DNA of 64,000 nt, taken from positions 9,176,370 to 9,240,369 of the forward strand of contig CM065331.1 of the NCBI GenBank assembly GCA_033032175.1. The letters run 5' to 3'. A program made the position numbers and the translations under genes. The notes below the pieces were generated by a model. That model did no database searches. It was not told the origin of the DNA and was given only the letters and a program-made list of their open reading frames with translations. The DNA comes from Saturnia japonica (taxonomy: Eukaryota > Arthropoda > Insecta > Lepidoptera > Saturniidae). Positions 33,231 through 44,865 of the stretch are shown here, in pieces. The first letter of the stretch is position 1. The number at the start of each line of letters is the position of its first letter.

Positions 33231-33599
33231 TTATATTCACTAAAATTTTAACACCAGCTAGGCGTTCCGTGACAGACAACTTTATATAATTTTCAATTCA
33301 AAAGCTTTCGTAAAATTACTGAAGAAGATTTAAGACTTAGGTACATAGAATACTTGAATCAGCTGGAACCTTAAATAAATTGTAGTCAGGACGATAAGAA
33401 TTTTTGCAAAAACTGTTGAAAGGAAGCCAAATTTGTACATATTCGTGCTTGTATATAATCATTAATAATTTATTTTTTATCTTTAAACAATTTTACAACA
33501 AAACCAAAAATCTACGATATTAGTTATATTAATCTAAAGTATATCGCAGCTAATAGGGCCCACTTCCAGGCTATATAACAAATCGTAGAATCTGCGTTC

Positions 33600-33820
33600 C
33601 TTAAAATAAGAAACAAGACAATTTTTAAGAATAAACAAAACCAAATTCAATTTGAAGAGTTCCCTTGAGTTTCTTCGAATTTGAAGGTCCAATACCAGTG
33701 AAATTAAAATGGGACCACCTTTGAGTGAATGACAAAGAAGTCATGGTTGAACATCCATAAAAAAATATATACATTGGAATCGAGTACCCCCCCCCCCCTC
33801 TTTTGTTGGAAGTCGTTTAA
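33600..33820 (+). repeat. Repeat segment shared with 26480-26690, with a C12 run
   Basis: Twelve consecutive C residues at 33787-33798 replace the CCTCCCAT of the partner. Confidence 0.55.
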
Positions 33821-34294
33821 ATACACAACAAAAGAACTACAAAAACTTCGAAAAAAATTTAGGGCGACTTGCATCAAAAAAATTAAAATTCAGTTTTGGC
33901 TTAAATTCACTTTATTTGTGTCAAAATATATGCAACTGTCAATGTTAAAACTGATTTATTGATTTAAATATGATTCAAGGATTTGTTCAAGCCGCCCTTT
34001 AGAGTTGTACAGTATCATAAGTGTTTATATGTAGGTATATGTGTGCGTGTGTTGTAATCATTATTTTTGAATTGAATCCAAAGGTCCCAATATTCACACT
34101 AAAATATTTCTACTAAACCCTAAAGTGACAGTGGCGGAAAGAGTCATTCTCACCGAGATACTTGAATTGTTTACATCTCTATAGATACTCCTTCTAGTTA
34201 ATTGATCGATTAATGATAAAGATGACGTAATCCTTGATGAATTATACATTTACAACTGTCTCGGTTACACATATGTGATTATATTGGAATCCCT
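33821..34294. other. Unassigned AT-rich stretch
   Basis: Nothing recognised. Confidence 0.35.
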
Positions 34295-34520
34295 GCAATG
34301 AGCTATAGTTTTCGGTGAAGGAAAACATCGTGATGAAACCATAGAAGGGTGGGTAGGGTTTTTTCTAATGCTCGCCTGGCTAACTTAAACCTTTATGTTG
34401 AAAATCTGTTGTCAAGTGATTATATGAATGTTCCGGCAGCTGCACTCGAACCCTCTTGGCTTACCGTGTCAACAGCTTGGGCCAAATCATCATTTAAAAT
34501 ACGTTGTAACCAAACGCCAC
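34295..34520 (+). repeat. SINE family zeta, copy 1
   Basis: Landmarks: TTTCGGTGAAGGAAAACATC, GTGATGAAACCATAG, GTAGGG.TTTTTCTAATGC, TGTTCCGGCAGCTGCACT. Better copies at 36835 and 54795. Confidence 0.7.
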
Positions 34521-35209
34521 AACATATAAAGATTAATAAAATGCCATTATACAAAAATGAATGAATGAATACTTAATTCCACTTTCAGTTTTTACACCGA
34601 TGAGCTTCATGCTATAAAGCATTTTCTTCCAACTAACCAGCGGTAATGTGGAATACATTATTATTGTCGGTAGTGTAATAGGAAATTAAACTAAAAAAAA
34701 AAACAACCAAACATGAGAAAATAACAACAATCAAACAAAAATTATAAAACTAGAAAAGTAATAAAATTTTAATTAAAAAATATTATAATATAAAAATAAA
34801 ATAGCAATAAAAATACATACAAAAACATACTTTTAAATGTACAAGTAAAAGTAAACGCAGAAATTTTTATCACTCTGATTCTACAAATTCTGATCTGATC
34901 TGATTCAAATAAACAAATATCGATGCAGTTACGGTTTGAAGTTGATGATTGTTTTAGCATCCTCTCTAAATACGTCAAACTTTAATGATATTGAATAAAT
35001 AATACGCAAACGGGAATTGGGACAAAACGTCTTGATAACAATTTAACAAATAAACAGTTCCTACGTAACTTACATTTATGAGGCTTGTTTTGACATTTGC
35101 AATAAACATAATAAACGTTATCAATCTTGCGTTTGATAAAGTACTTAAGTAGAGCTACATTAGTAAGAAATTTTAGCTCAAAGTGTTTGTACATTGAACA
35201 CATGTTAAT
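34521..35209. other. Unassigned AT-rich stretch
   Basis: No coding motif seen; short minus-strand frames here (34769-35203) show no conserved signature. Confidence 0.35.
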
Positions 35210-35743
35210 CTAAGGCCACATTACAAGGAGCTTCACTTAGACCTAAGCCAGGAGCTAGGCGACTGATACTAGTGAACAGACAAATTACAAATAATTATGG
35301 AGACGGTCACACTGATTGCGACGTGCTTCGCTGGGTGCCACGTTAATCGCCTAGCGAGATGCTTTGAGAACCAACGCGTCTGTTAATTTATTGCGTGTCG
35401 CTAGGTGATTTCAAAATGGAGAATATTTTAATCGCTGCTGTGTAGAAAAGGGAATCGATTTGGAATCCATCAAATAAGCATTGTATTCGTTCGAATTCTT
35501 CATTTTCAAATCTCAAAAGGTAATTTTAATGTGTCCAACAGCTTCGAACCTGATGGGTATCTTGAATCTTGAATTCTTATATAATAATAATTTCCTTCCT
35601 AGTTTGATAGTCATGATTCCTCGTTCGCACCGATAGAGTGACTAGGCAACTGTAACTCACTTTCTATATGGCCACTATGTAACTTAAGACAAGCTTAGCA
35701 ACTAGCGAGGCACCCAGCGAGGCTCATTGTAATATGGCCTTAG
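35210..35743. mobile_element. MITE with 22-bp inverted ends
   Basis: Left end CTAAGGCCACATTACAAGGA; the reverse complement of the right end reads CTAAGGCCATATTACAATGA. 534 bp. A GCTGGGTGCC phrase also occurs inside in both orientations (about 35331 and 35709). No coding capacity. Confidence 0.8.
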
Positions 35744-35970
35744 CCTAACTGTAAGAGGTTCGGCTGTGGACTAAATCAACAATACACTTATTTCTACGGC
35801 AAAACAATGGTCATGTACTTGTGTTCCAGCATATGTGAAGTTAGCAACACGCAACATCAGAGTATCATCTCGGTAATATCTCGAAGTCTCGAAATCTTGA
35901 ACAGGGTGGGAAGGTTTTTCACACCCGACCAGTTGTATCTACATTAAAAGGCACAAGTTTGACCTTGTAA

Positions 35971-36345
35971 GGAATAACGGTACCTTTGGAACGGATCCAC
36001 AAAATCCTCGATACGTTGGATAGGTTGTAGAGACTAGCTGTCTGTATTGTAAATGATGTATGGAATAATGTTCGTACCTATGGGACGGATCCGCAAAATC
36101 CTCGATACGCTGGATAGGTTATAGATACTAGCTGTCTGTATTGTAAATTATGTATGGAATAATGTTCGTACCTTTGGGACGGATCCGCAAAATCCTCGAT
36201 TCGCTGGATAGGTTGTAGAGGCTAGCTGTCTGTATTGTAAATGATGTATGGAATAATTTTCGTACCTTTGGGACGGATTCTCAAAATCCTCAATGTGTTG
36301 GATAGGTTGTAGAGACGAGCTGTCTGTATTGTAAATGATGTAGAT
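35971..36345. repeat. 94-bp tandem repeat, four units
   Basis: GGAATAA starts at 35971, 36062, 36156 and 36250 (spacing 91, 94, 94). Each unit contains ACGGATCCGCAAAATCCTCG and AGCTGTCTGTATTGTAAAT. The unit is not a multiple of three, so it does not encode a protein repeat. Confidence 0.9.
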
Positions 36346-36399
36346 GTTACGAAATTCATCGAACTGCTTCAGCTGCACAGGGACGTTGTCTCGTTGAGC

Positions 36400-36800
36400 G
36401 TGTTCTATTATTATATTCTTTATTGCGCATAAAAATACAATTGGAAGACTTAACGCTAAAAAACATTCTCTATCAGTCTTCCAGTGTAGCAAAAGAAAGG
36501 TGTTGTATATTACTTTTATTATATTTGCATAATATTTAGCCGATATTCAACAGTTCCAAGTAAAACCTACATGGCGAATACTTGAAGAAATCCTCAGAGT
36601 TGGCTAGTTGGATGTTGATAGGAAGCGAATTCCACAGTCGTGCTGCTGTTACAGAGAAAGATCGGTTGCGGAAATTAGTATTAATGAAATTATCGTCTGT
36701 ATAGTAGCAAATGCCAAGACAACATTCTTTATCTAATGATATATATCTAAGGGCTGGTACTAAAGTCAGCCCTTTTTACAAGAATGTTTCCGAAGGTTAC
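36400..36800 (-). mobile_element. LINE 3' end, minus copy
   Basis: Minus strand shares GAATTCGCTTCCTATCAACA and CCAACTAGCCAACTC with the LINE end at 44036-44410 and ends, like it, in GCAATAAAGAATATAATA (about 36430-36400). It abuts the 94-bp array. Confidence 0.7.
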
Positions 36801-36834
36801 GTGAACAGACTATCAACCGTATATTATAAGCAAT

Positions 36835-37115
36835 TATGTCTCAGTTGGTAGCTTGTACGGATCAAATATCGAGATGAGTTCGAACCCCTGCAAGCCTGAG
36901 CTTTCGGTGAAGGAAAACATCGTGATGAAACCATAGCATCGTGGTAGGGCTTTTTCTAATGCCCGCCTGGTTAGCTACCACCCTCAAGTTGAAAATCTGT
37001 CACCAAACACCACTTAGGTGCTTCCCAGCAGCTGAACTTGAGACCCAGTCTTCAACTAGACTTAGCTTGCTACCATCTTGAGCCACATAGTCACATAATA
37101 TCAGGTGAGATTGTG
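36835..37115 (+). repeat. SINE family zeta, copy 2
   Basis: tRNA-like start with B-box GAGTTCGAACCCCTG, then GAAGGAAAACATCGTGATGA, ..CTACCACCCTCAAGTTGA.. and ATATCAGGTGAGATTG at the end. Confidence 0.75.
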
Positions 37116-37488
37116 GTCACAACGCTAAAACTATAACGATTAAAAAAGTTTCCACTGGAATTGTGATAAACCAGGGCAAAGAAAGGACGGTCAAAAACTT
37201 TAAAGATATTTTTATATGCGAAAATATGTTTTTGTAAACATTTATTCGGAGCTAACGAACTTCGGTAGTTAACTTGATAATTCCTGAGTTCGATACAGAC
37301 AGCACAGTTATAATTGAGAGTTCGCAATTTTTGAAACTTTCCAATTAATATGAAACAACTGTTGCAATCTTAGCGAGGCTATGTATCTTCAAATCTGAAG
37401 TGGTTCCAAATACTAAGTGACGTCTGTATCATTCACAATGCGGACAGCCTTTAGCTTTTAAAAAGAAATTATGTAAAACCAATTAAAC

Positions 37489-37845
37489 TAGCGGTCGCCC
37501 TTAGGTCGAAATTCGACCAGCGACTTTTTGATCATAGATTATTTTCCGTTTGACATTTGCAGTATGAACCTAAACAATGAATATTAAATTACTTGCTGTC
37601 ACTTTACAGTTAGTGACAATGTCAATATTTTGGGGGGTCTAAGTTCCATTGCACTGGACCGGTTACGATTCGCAGTATTAATTTATTTTATTTAATATAT
37701 TTATAACATATATTATAGATAAATTTTAGCTTTCTGCACTACTTCTTCATATAAACTTTAACCATGCCAAATATCAATCTTCCATGCACGCAATACACTT
37801 AAAAAGGGGTACAAAGCTTTTGCTTCACGTATTAATATAATGATG
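37489..37845 (-). repeat. Family gamma, copy 2
   Basis: Reverse orientation of 22865-23213; begins ACTAGCGGTCGCCC and ends TTTTGCTTCACGTATTAATA. Confidence 0.8.
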
Positions 37846-37934
37846 ATATTACTCTTACAAAATTATAATATTGTCTAAGAATACTTTACGATAATCTTTA
37901 CACAATTATTAAAATTTTAATAATATTGTGGATG

Positions 37935-38335
37935 ATCCTTTGAAGATAAACATATTATGCTGTTGTTGACTTTTTTATAGGTCGTTTAATGTCTAGAATA
38001 ATATAGTGCATGCATTTATTTTATCCCTTATAGTTTACGTACTCAAGAGTAAACCATTCAAGCGCCCGAATTGATTCACCGTGACTAGTATTTTTTTTAA
38101 ATTGCGTTGTACCCTAATTCTTTTTTTTTTAATAAAAGAAGCCTAAGTTATTCATTATAATATCGGCTATCTGCCAGTGATAGTTTCGTCATAATCTCGG
38201 TCCAACCGTTTCGGAGATTACCTGGAAGAAACAGACATATAAATTTTTTAAAAATTGGTATTATAAGTATGGAACATATCTGTTATTTTGACATTACAAA
38301 CAGACACTTCAATTTTATTAATTATATAGATAAAT
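37935..38335 (-). repeat. Family alpha, minus copy
   Basis: Has AGCCTAAGTTA, ACCGTTTCGGAGATTACC and ACACTTCAATTTTATTAATT at the end. Confidence 0.75.
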
Positions 38336-39779
38336 TTAGACCTTTCATCTACTATGGAGCGTTTGATGTTAACACTGTATGTACCAGCTACTATCATAAT
38401 TTCAAAATATAAAATGCGTATACCGAATTTTCGTTTATCGATATAGCTACACTATCCCTTCACTATCTGAATATCGGGGGAGCGTAACTAATCTAGCCAC
38501 ATCTCGAGTATCTCGCTTGTTACGTTGAATCGATAAACTTTCATTGGATTTTAAACTTTAACCTTTAGAAAATAAACCTTCTGGGTGTTTTTTCTGCTAC
38601 ACCTGTGTTGGCATCTCGTTTAAATTATTGGCATTTTCCGACAGGGAGCAAAGTTCTGTAACTATGTGCGGGTCGTGATTGGTCGAGATTAGTGATGGCC
38701 GTATTACGTAGCCTTTCTTTTATCGTGTTCGGTATGTTTTTTATTGAAATGAAATTTCTAACTTGTCTTTTTTTCTGGCGGAGGTAGCTAAGGTTTTCTT
38801 TTCGATACTAATAAGTATGGATAATTATTAATTATTTATTTTGAAAGAACAAAGCAATAGCAGAAATGGCTAAGAAATAACCGCTTCGTATTATGTGCTA
38901 ACCGTAACGTACCAAACATAATTTGAGTCTGCAATTATGAAGTCGATATTTAGCGATTTATGTGAACGCTTTTCTGTTGCGAAATACGTAATTATATGGC
39001 TGGAGGCGATGTTGTGGTTTTTAATTGATTCAATTAACCATAAAATTGGTAGCATTTTGCGTTATATAATTTGGGTCAGTGAATTGAATAAATAATAACT
39101 AGAAGTATGGATTTTAAGTTGCGACCTAAACTCCCTGGACAGTTTTAAAAAGATAGCTGCCATTTTATTAAAGCGTTGCTTGAACTCTGAAGATTAGCAA
39201 AATATTCTATCCAAGCTACATTGGCATAATTGTGTATAATACACATGTTGCCATTAGAAAAGAAACAGAAGAAACAGTTTGCTGTCCTCCATAGTGGGCA
39301 AGTACCTATGATTTGTTTCCTCAACAAAAAAAAGTGTTATTATATTCTAGGCTTGGAATCAGTTTCTCGTAAATACGTGTTACTATGCCAACCATTCAAT
39401 CACACCGTGTTTCGTATCCGATAAATTTTGTTATATGTATAATTTTTTTTGCTCGATTTTCTGCTTAGGAACAATGTCTTATCAGGTGATAAGTATAACA
39501 TAATTGTTAATTGCGCGTGACTTGTGATTATCTATTAGCGCCGATTTAGAATCTTACCTAAAACAATAGAGAAATAATTCCAGTAATAGGTTCTTACAAA
39601 CAAAAACGAATGGAAAAACGATTAGAAATCAATCGACAATAAAATTCACATCACTAATGCAGGCACAACAAATACAGTGGTTTTATCCCACTCGTTATGG
39701 CGATAGCTGGCACTCATGGCGCAGATAAAAAAACTTTCGAATAAATTTTGAGACGCGGGAAAAGTTGTTGTCATTTCAT
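38336..39779. other. Unassigned, low repeat content
   Basis: One of the few stretches without recognised repeats; no exon with convincing splice sites and coding motif was found. Confidence 0.35.
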
Positions 39780-39973
39780 GTTAGCTGACACGCGAACACA
39801 GACCCGTATTTTTTAATTCGTATTTTTTTTTAAACGATACACACGTTAGACCTTTTTAGAATCGTGAACTTTTTTAAATATATTTTAAAATAAGTGACAA
39901 GTGCAAAGAGGTTTTAGTGTACGTATAAGTACGTGTTTCCTCGGATTTCGTTGAGAAACTTCGATATCGTTAG
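39780..39973 (+). other. Candidate untranslated first exon ending in a strong splice donor
   Basis: A repeat-free segment ends CGATATCGTTAG with GTGAGT following (donor at 39974). The next plus-strand acceptor attached to a coding exon is the CDO exon at 50125, which begins with 15 untranslated bases and therefore needs an upstream exon. Joining the two is speculation; the distance is about 10 kb. Confidence 0.2.
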
Positions 39974-40394
39974 GTGAGTTGTTTTAAATAGATTAAAGAT
40001 ACGGATTCGTTTGGGTTTTGTAATACTCTTTAAAGTATAGTATTTTGCAATATTTGTAATTATTTTTGATATCTCATTAAAAATGAATTATAAATACAAT
40101 TGGAATTTTTTTAACGCTCAATTATAATTTAACCGGAAATAATTAAAAATATATCGTTATTTTGTATCTATACTTAGATATTCGTATAATCCTTATGTGT
40201 AATTTATTAATAAAAATGAGTAATTTAAAAATTTTAATAATGATGCGTGGATTTTTATTTAAAATGTAAGTGCACTAATGCAATGCCATATACATTTTTT
40301 TCTGTTAAAAAGTTATTTTAAATTTAAACTTCATATTGGCAGAACGTTTGTATTGCTTTAGCAAATACAGACAATGTTAAATATTATGTTCTTT

Positions 40395-40760
40395 TTTTCG
40401 TAACTAGTTTTTCCCTTTCTTTGTGAAAGTAAAAAGGCAAAGGTATCCAGATCATGCAGCCAAGTCAGATGTATTTATAGTCCATGTTTAGTGTTATCTA
40501 AATAAAGGCCGAAGCCATTTCCGCTATTTTTTCTTCTTCTTGTTTTTCCAGTGTCAATATTTTTAAGCCTTCGTACTCTTTTCTAATTTTCACAGTGAGT
40601 TCAAACGAGATGGTTAGAACTATCTACAAGGTAGTTTTTTTATGGAAAATCAAATTTTATGTTTCCTGTTTATATTTATATAGTAATCCACTTCACGTAT
40701 GTATAATAATCAAACTATATCACGCAAAACGCCACCAATACTATATAATATAAGACCAAA
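40395..40760 (+). repeat. Diverged relative of the composite-repeat 5' segment
   Basis: Shares AAAGTAAAAAGGCAAAG, CATGCAGCCAAGTCAGATGT and ATATCACGCAAAACGCCACC with copies A-C (about 470-1000). Confidence 0.75.
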
Positions 40761-40784
40761 ATTTTAAGATAATGAATCTATACA

Positions 40785-41030
40785 ATTACTAAAAAAGAAG
40801 TGTCTGTTTTTAATGTCAAAATAACAGTTTTTTACTAAATGCTTAAGAAAGTATATACGATACTTACAAAAAAATAATTTTTAAAATTTTTGCCTGTCTG
40901 TTTATTCCGGGTAATCTTCAAAACGGTTGGACCGATTTTGACGGGACTCTCACTGGTAGATAGTTAATATTATAGGGAGTAACTTAGGCTACTTTTATTT
41001 TAACAAAAGAATTAGGTGTTTCGTGGACAA
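40785..41030 (+). repeat. Family alpha, 5' half
   Basis: From AGAAGTGTCTG through CGGTTGGACCGATTTTGACG and AGTAACTTAGGCTAC. Confidence 0.7.
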
Positions 41031-41115
41031 ATGTATTAGAATTTAGACAAAACAAAAAAAATTAAGGTAATGTGAAATGAAAACCGAAAATGTGATAATA
41101 TAAACATAATAAATT

Positions 41116-42450
41116 CTCAACAAAAAAATCGAAACACTCCCGAAGTTTGGTTTTGAACGAGTATTATGATTGTTTTATGCTAAAGCAAAAGAAATAAATT
41201 ATGCCAATTATATATTTAGGATATTTTATGGCATCGCTTGACGGACGTCGATGTTTCAAATTAAAATTAAATTTATTTAGCTAGCGTGCTTTGTTCAACA
41301 GGTATGTTTTTACCCTTTGAGAAGAATTTGTAAAATGTTAGTCGTTTAACTGTTTTGAGCTAGTCAAGCATCTTCGGAGCAGGATCTGTCGCTATTACTC
41401 GTCTCTTCAACTCATCCCATTAGTGTTCATATGGGATTCATATCCGGGCTTTGTTCGGGTATCCATTTACAATGCCTGCGGTATGAGCCCTGGCATTGTC
41501 ATGCATAAAAATGAACTCTTCGACAATAAAATGTGCGTAAGGTACCACTTGAGGCACCAGACACTCTTCGAATTAACGTGGCCCATTTAATAAACGAACG
41601 TAAGCGTCAGCGAGGTCTAGATTACAAAACCAAGTTCGGTTTCTCTATCGACGCTTGTGACTCCCCAAACCGTCTACGAATCGCCACTGTAACTAACTCT
41701 TTCTTCATTGCAGCACTGTGCAAAACGCCCTCCCTCTCTTCGATACACCTTCTTTCTTCCGTCATTATCATACAGCATTGTCTTATATTCGTCAGAAAAG
41801 AGAAGTTTGCTCTATTAAAGATATGACTAATGTAAATGCTCATATGCAAAGTTAAGATGCGCTCTTCGGTGGTCTACTCTCCATTTTGGGTCATTAGCTG
41901 ATTTATGTAGTTACAGGACACGCTCCGCCATTCTTCTTCTGATGGTAGAATTCCTCACAGTCAATCCGCGATACACACGGAGCCGCTGCTGCAGTTGAAT
42001 AGAGTTAAATCGACGATTTCTTAGAGAAACTGACACAATAACCGGTCATCTTCTTCAGACGTGACTCGATGTCTACCTAATCTTGACAACACTCTATTGA
42101 CAGCAGAGAGGCTGAGATGCAATTGTTCGGCCACAACACGTTGACTAAGCCCTGAATTCAGCAACACCACGACTTGGACGGCTTGTGGGCGAGGTGTCCA
42201 TATTTATTAAGAAAAAATCTCTTTAGTAGGACGGAATACACATTGAAAACAATCGACACATTACTCTCCACATTAATTTATTCGATGAAAATACAATTTT
42301 TTTCATTAAAATTTGTAATTGTGTAGACTAAACTGCCAGTGGAGTATATTTTTAATGATATCAAACCTATTTTTTATTTAAATTCCGCCTGAATAATCAT
42401 ATGAATCATTAAAAATCAAACTTCAGGGGTGTTTCGAATTTTTTTATGAG
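41116..42450 (-). mobile_element. Tc1-like element with matching inverted repeats
   Basis: Left end CTCAACAAAAAAATCG AAAC..CCCGAAGTTTGGTTTT; the reverse complement of the right end reads CTCATAAAAAAATTCG AAAC..CCTGAAGTTTGATTTT. About 40 bp of imperfect inverted repeat enclose a decayed transposase gene. The flanking TA is not clear. Confidence 0.8.
41340..42215 (-). pseudogene. Tc1-like transposase, heavily decayed
   Basis: On the minus strand pieces of a Tc1 transposase appear in order across several frames. A helix-turn-helix region (QAVQVVVLLNSGLSQRVVAE, LSLSAVNRVLSRLGRHR) is followed by LFSDEYKTMLYDNDGRKKVY (first catalytic Asp), VWGVTSVDRETEL and FMHDNARAHTA (second Asp). The expected SPDxNPIE segment is degraded to an AR-stop-IPYEH-stop-WDELKRR stretch. 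Multiple stops and frameshifts make it non-functional. It differs clearly in sequence from the Tc1 relic at 20690, so two lineages are present. Confidence 0.75.
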
Positions 42451-43149
42451 TAACTCTTCACTATTAAAAAATTAAATATAGTTTACACCTGGTTAAATAA
42501 AAAAAAAAACTGATTTAAAATATAGTTCGATACCAAGAAAAAACATTTCAAGTCCACATCCAAACAACAAGAAATTCAAAATCCTTTTGAAGATAAGTCT
42601 CCGTCCAGAAATTGACTTCATCTGTCAAATCACGAGTACATTAGCCTGTTGTGTGAAGGGTAATTGGGAGTCACTTATGAAAGGATCCATAAAAATCTAA
42701 AGTTATTTATTTCAGGTTTATTTAAACACACATTTTTATTACTATAACTAATAATTTATCAATTTGAAGCAGTATTTTAAATTTTGGAATCATACATTGG
42801 TTATGATTATAATTTAAAAAAAAAAACAACTTTACATGAGAAAAATTACAATGAAATCGCGGCAAACAACAATACACCCTTATTATCCAAACGTAATTAA
42901 ACCGGATATCAAGCGGGAGCATTCTCATACGTCTTTTCATTTCAGACCTCCTCCTTTTAATGGCCAGAAAATTTCTCTTATCTCCGATTTTCTTGAATCT
43001 TCTTTCAAAATATCAAATTAAAATGTTCTTCCAGCCATTCAGCAACTTTCAGCTCAGAGCTGTTATATGGCCTTCATAATAAACAAGCAAAGATTTTACG
43101 CAAAGTGCATGCGTCAAAATTATTCCACAATACTCTCCTTTCTCTTTGT
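42451..43149. other. Unassigned AT-rich stretch
   Basis: Nothing recognised. Confidence 0.3.
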
Positions 43150-43370
43150 GAAATCGTATATATAAATAAAAATCTCGTGTCACGATGTATGTTCGGGATA
43201 AACTCCAAAACTACTGAACCGATTATGATCAAATTTAGTAATGATCTGTAATTTGGTCCAGCTTAAAAGATAGGATAGTTTTTATCTCATTTATTGACAA
43301 ATTACAGGATGTAAATATCACTACTAAGTAGTGACAAACGCGTGCGGAGCCGCGGACATATCGCTAGTAT
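43150..43370 (+). repeat. LINE-tail-like dispersed repeat
   Basis: CCAAAACTACTGAACCGATT and ACGCGTGCGGAGCCGCGGAC, ATATCGCTAGTA are typical of lepidopteran dispersed-repeat ends. Single copy here. Confidence 0.5.
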
Positions 43371-43739
43371 ATTAATAAATATAAATATGAAATGATAAAA
43401 TAGAAATAGTAATAATATAATTAATACGTCCTTTATTTGAATAAATCAAATTGGTTCAAAGCTAATCACTAGGTTCATAGGTTTCCGAGAAAATAAAAAC
43501 AAACGTCATGGTGAATTAATTCGGGCGCTTAAATGGCTTACGAGCCATAAGAGATATATTAAATTAATGTACTACATAATTGTAGATATTAAACAGATTA
43601 AAGATTGATTGAAAGATTGAAGATTGATGTAGATTGGTTTGATATCTATCTTATGGTTTACTCAGTATAAGCTATTTAAGCGCCCCAGAAGAGTCGCTTT
43701 TTTAAATTTAGTAATTTAAAAAAACTTAAAAACGTTTAA

Positions 43740-44670
43740 AAAATGAGCCCAATAAGCTATGCTCGTGGCTGCGCTCGCATGTACTACGGAATACCGTCGG
43801 TCGGGCACACGTGAGAATCGTGCTACCCCCCAATCCCGGTTGATAAAAATGCTTATTGTAGTATTGTATTGTATTAGAAGATAGACATATATGCTCTCGC
43901 TGACTTTTTTGCAGGTCTTTTTAATATCTACAATGTAGTACATTACTTTGATATATTGTATCTCTTATGGTTTTCCCAACTCTCAACGTAAGATGTTTAA
44001 GCACCCGAATTGATTCACCATGACTCCTTTTTTATTTATTTATTTCTTCCGTCTTCGGGAGTGTGATCATGTATCTGAATACCGCGCCAGGTTGAAATGG
44101 CTACTTATTTGGCAACGTAAGAATGGAAGAATGCTTTGTCTTCCTTCGCCGTAACAACAGCACGACTGTGGAATTCGCTTCCTATCAACATCCAAACAGC
44201 CAACTCTCGGGATTCCTTCAGGTATTCACTACGCAGGCTTTACTTGGAGCAATTGAATATTGGCTAGATTTTTATTTCTTTGCTTTACTAAATATTATGC
44301 ACTCCTTGCATATACATTTCTCTTGCTCCTCTGGAAGACTGGTAGAGAATGCACTTTGGCATTAAGTCCTACATTTGTACTTTTTTTGTGCAATAAAGAA
44401 TATAATATCCTAATTGATTTTTTTTAAATAAAAGTAGCCTAAGTTACTCCTTATAACATCAGCTATCTGCCAGTGAAAGTCCTGTCAAAATCGGTCCAAC
44501 CGTTTCGGAGATTACCCGGAACAAACAGACAGACAGAAAGACAGACAACAATTTTAAAAATTGATTTTTTGTTATAAAGTATTGGATATACTTTCATATG
44601 CATTTAGTAAAAATCTGTTATTTTGATATTACAAATAGATATTTCAATTTTATTAATTGTATAGTATGCA
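43740..44670 (-). repeat. Family alpha, minus copy split by a LINE insertion
   Basis: The two halves (43740-44035 and about 44411-44670) together give a near-complete reversed alpha element; a short plus-strand alpha fragment lies just before it at 43500-43600. Confidence 0.75.
44036..44410 (+). mobile_element. LINE 3' end inserted in family alpha
   Basis: Plus strand carries a C-terminal coding remnant with GAATTCGCTTCCTATCAACA, then ..CTTTGGCATTAAGTCCTAC.. and the tail GTGCAATAAAGAATATAATA. The same LINE end appears reversed at 36400-36800. Confidence 0.75.
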
Positions 44671-44865
44671 AGGGTTTTTTTTTGCTGAATGTTATTTATA
44701 TAGGTGAACATAATAAAATATATCGATCGACATCCTAGAAAAAGTACCTTTATGTATACATAGTATTAAATGATAATCTCACTATAAAATAAAAAATAAA
44801 ATAACTACCTTTGCCAAAAAAGGACCGGGAAAAGATGAATAATACACAAAATGTTAGTAATCATC

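Noticed and set aside
35971..36345. CRISPR-like array
   Set aside because: The repeats are contiguous 94-bp units without unique spacers, in a eukaryotic setting.
36148..36492. 114-codon minus-strand frame over the tandem array, considered as a host exon
   Set aside because: It crosses a LINE 3' tail and 94-bp units that are not a multiple of three, so the frame is coincidental.
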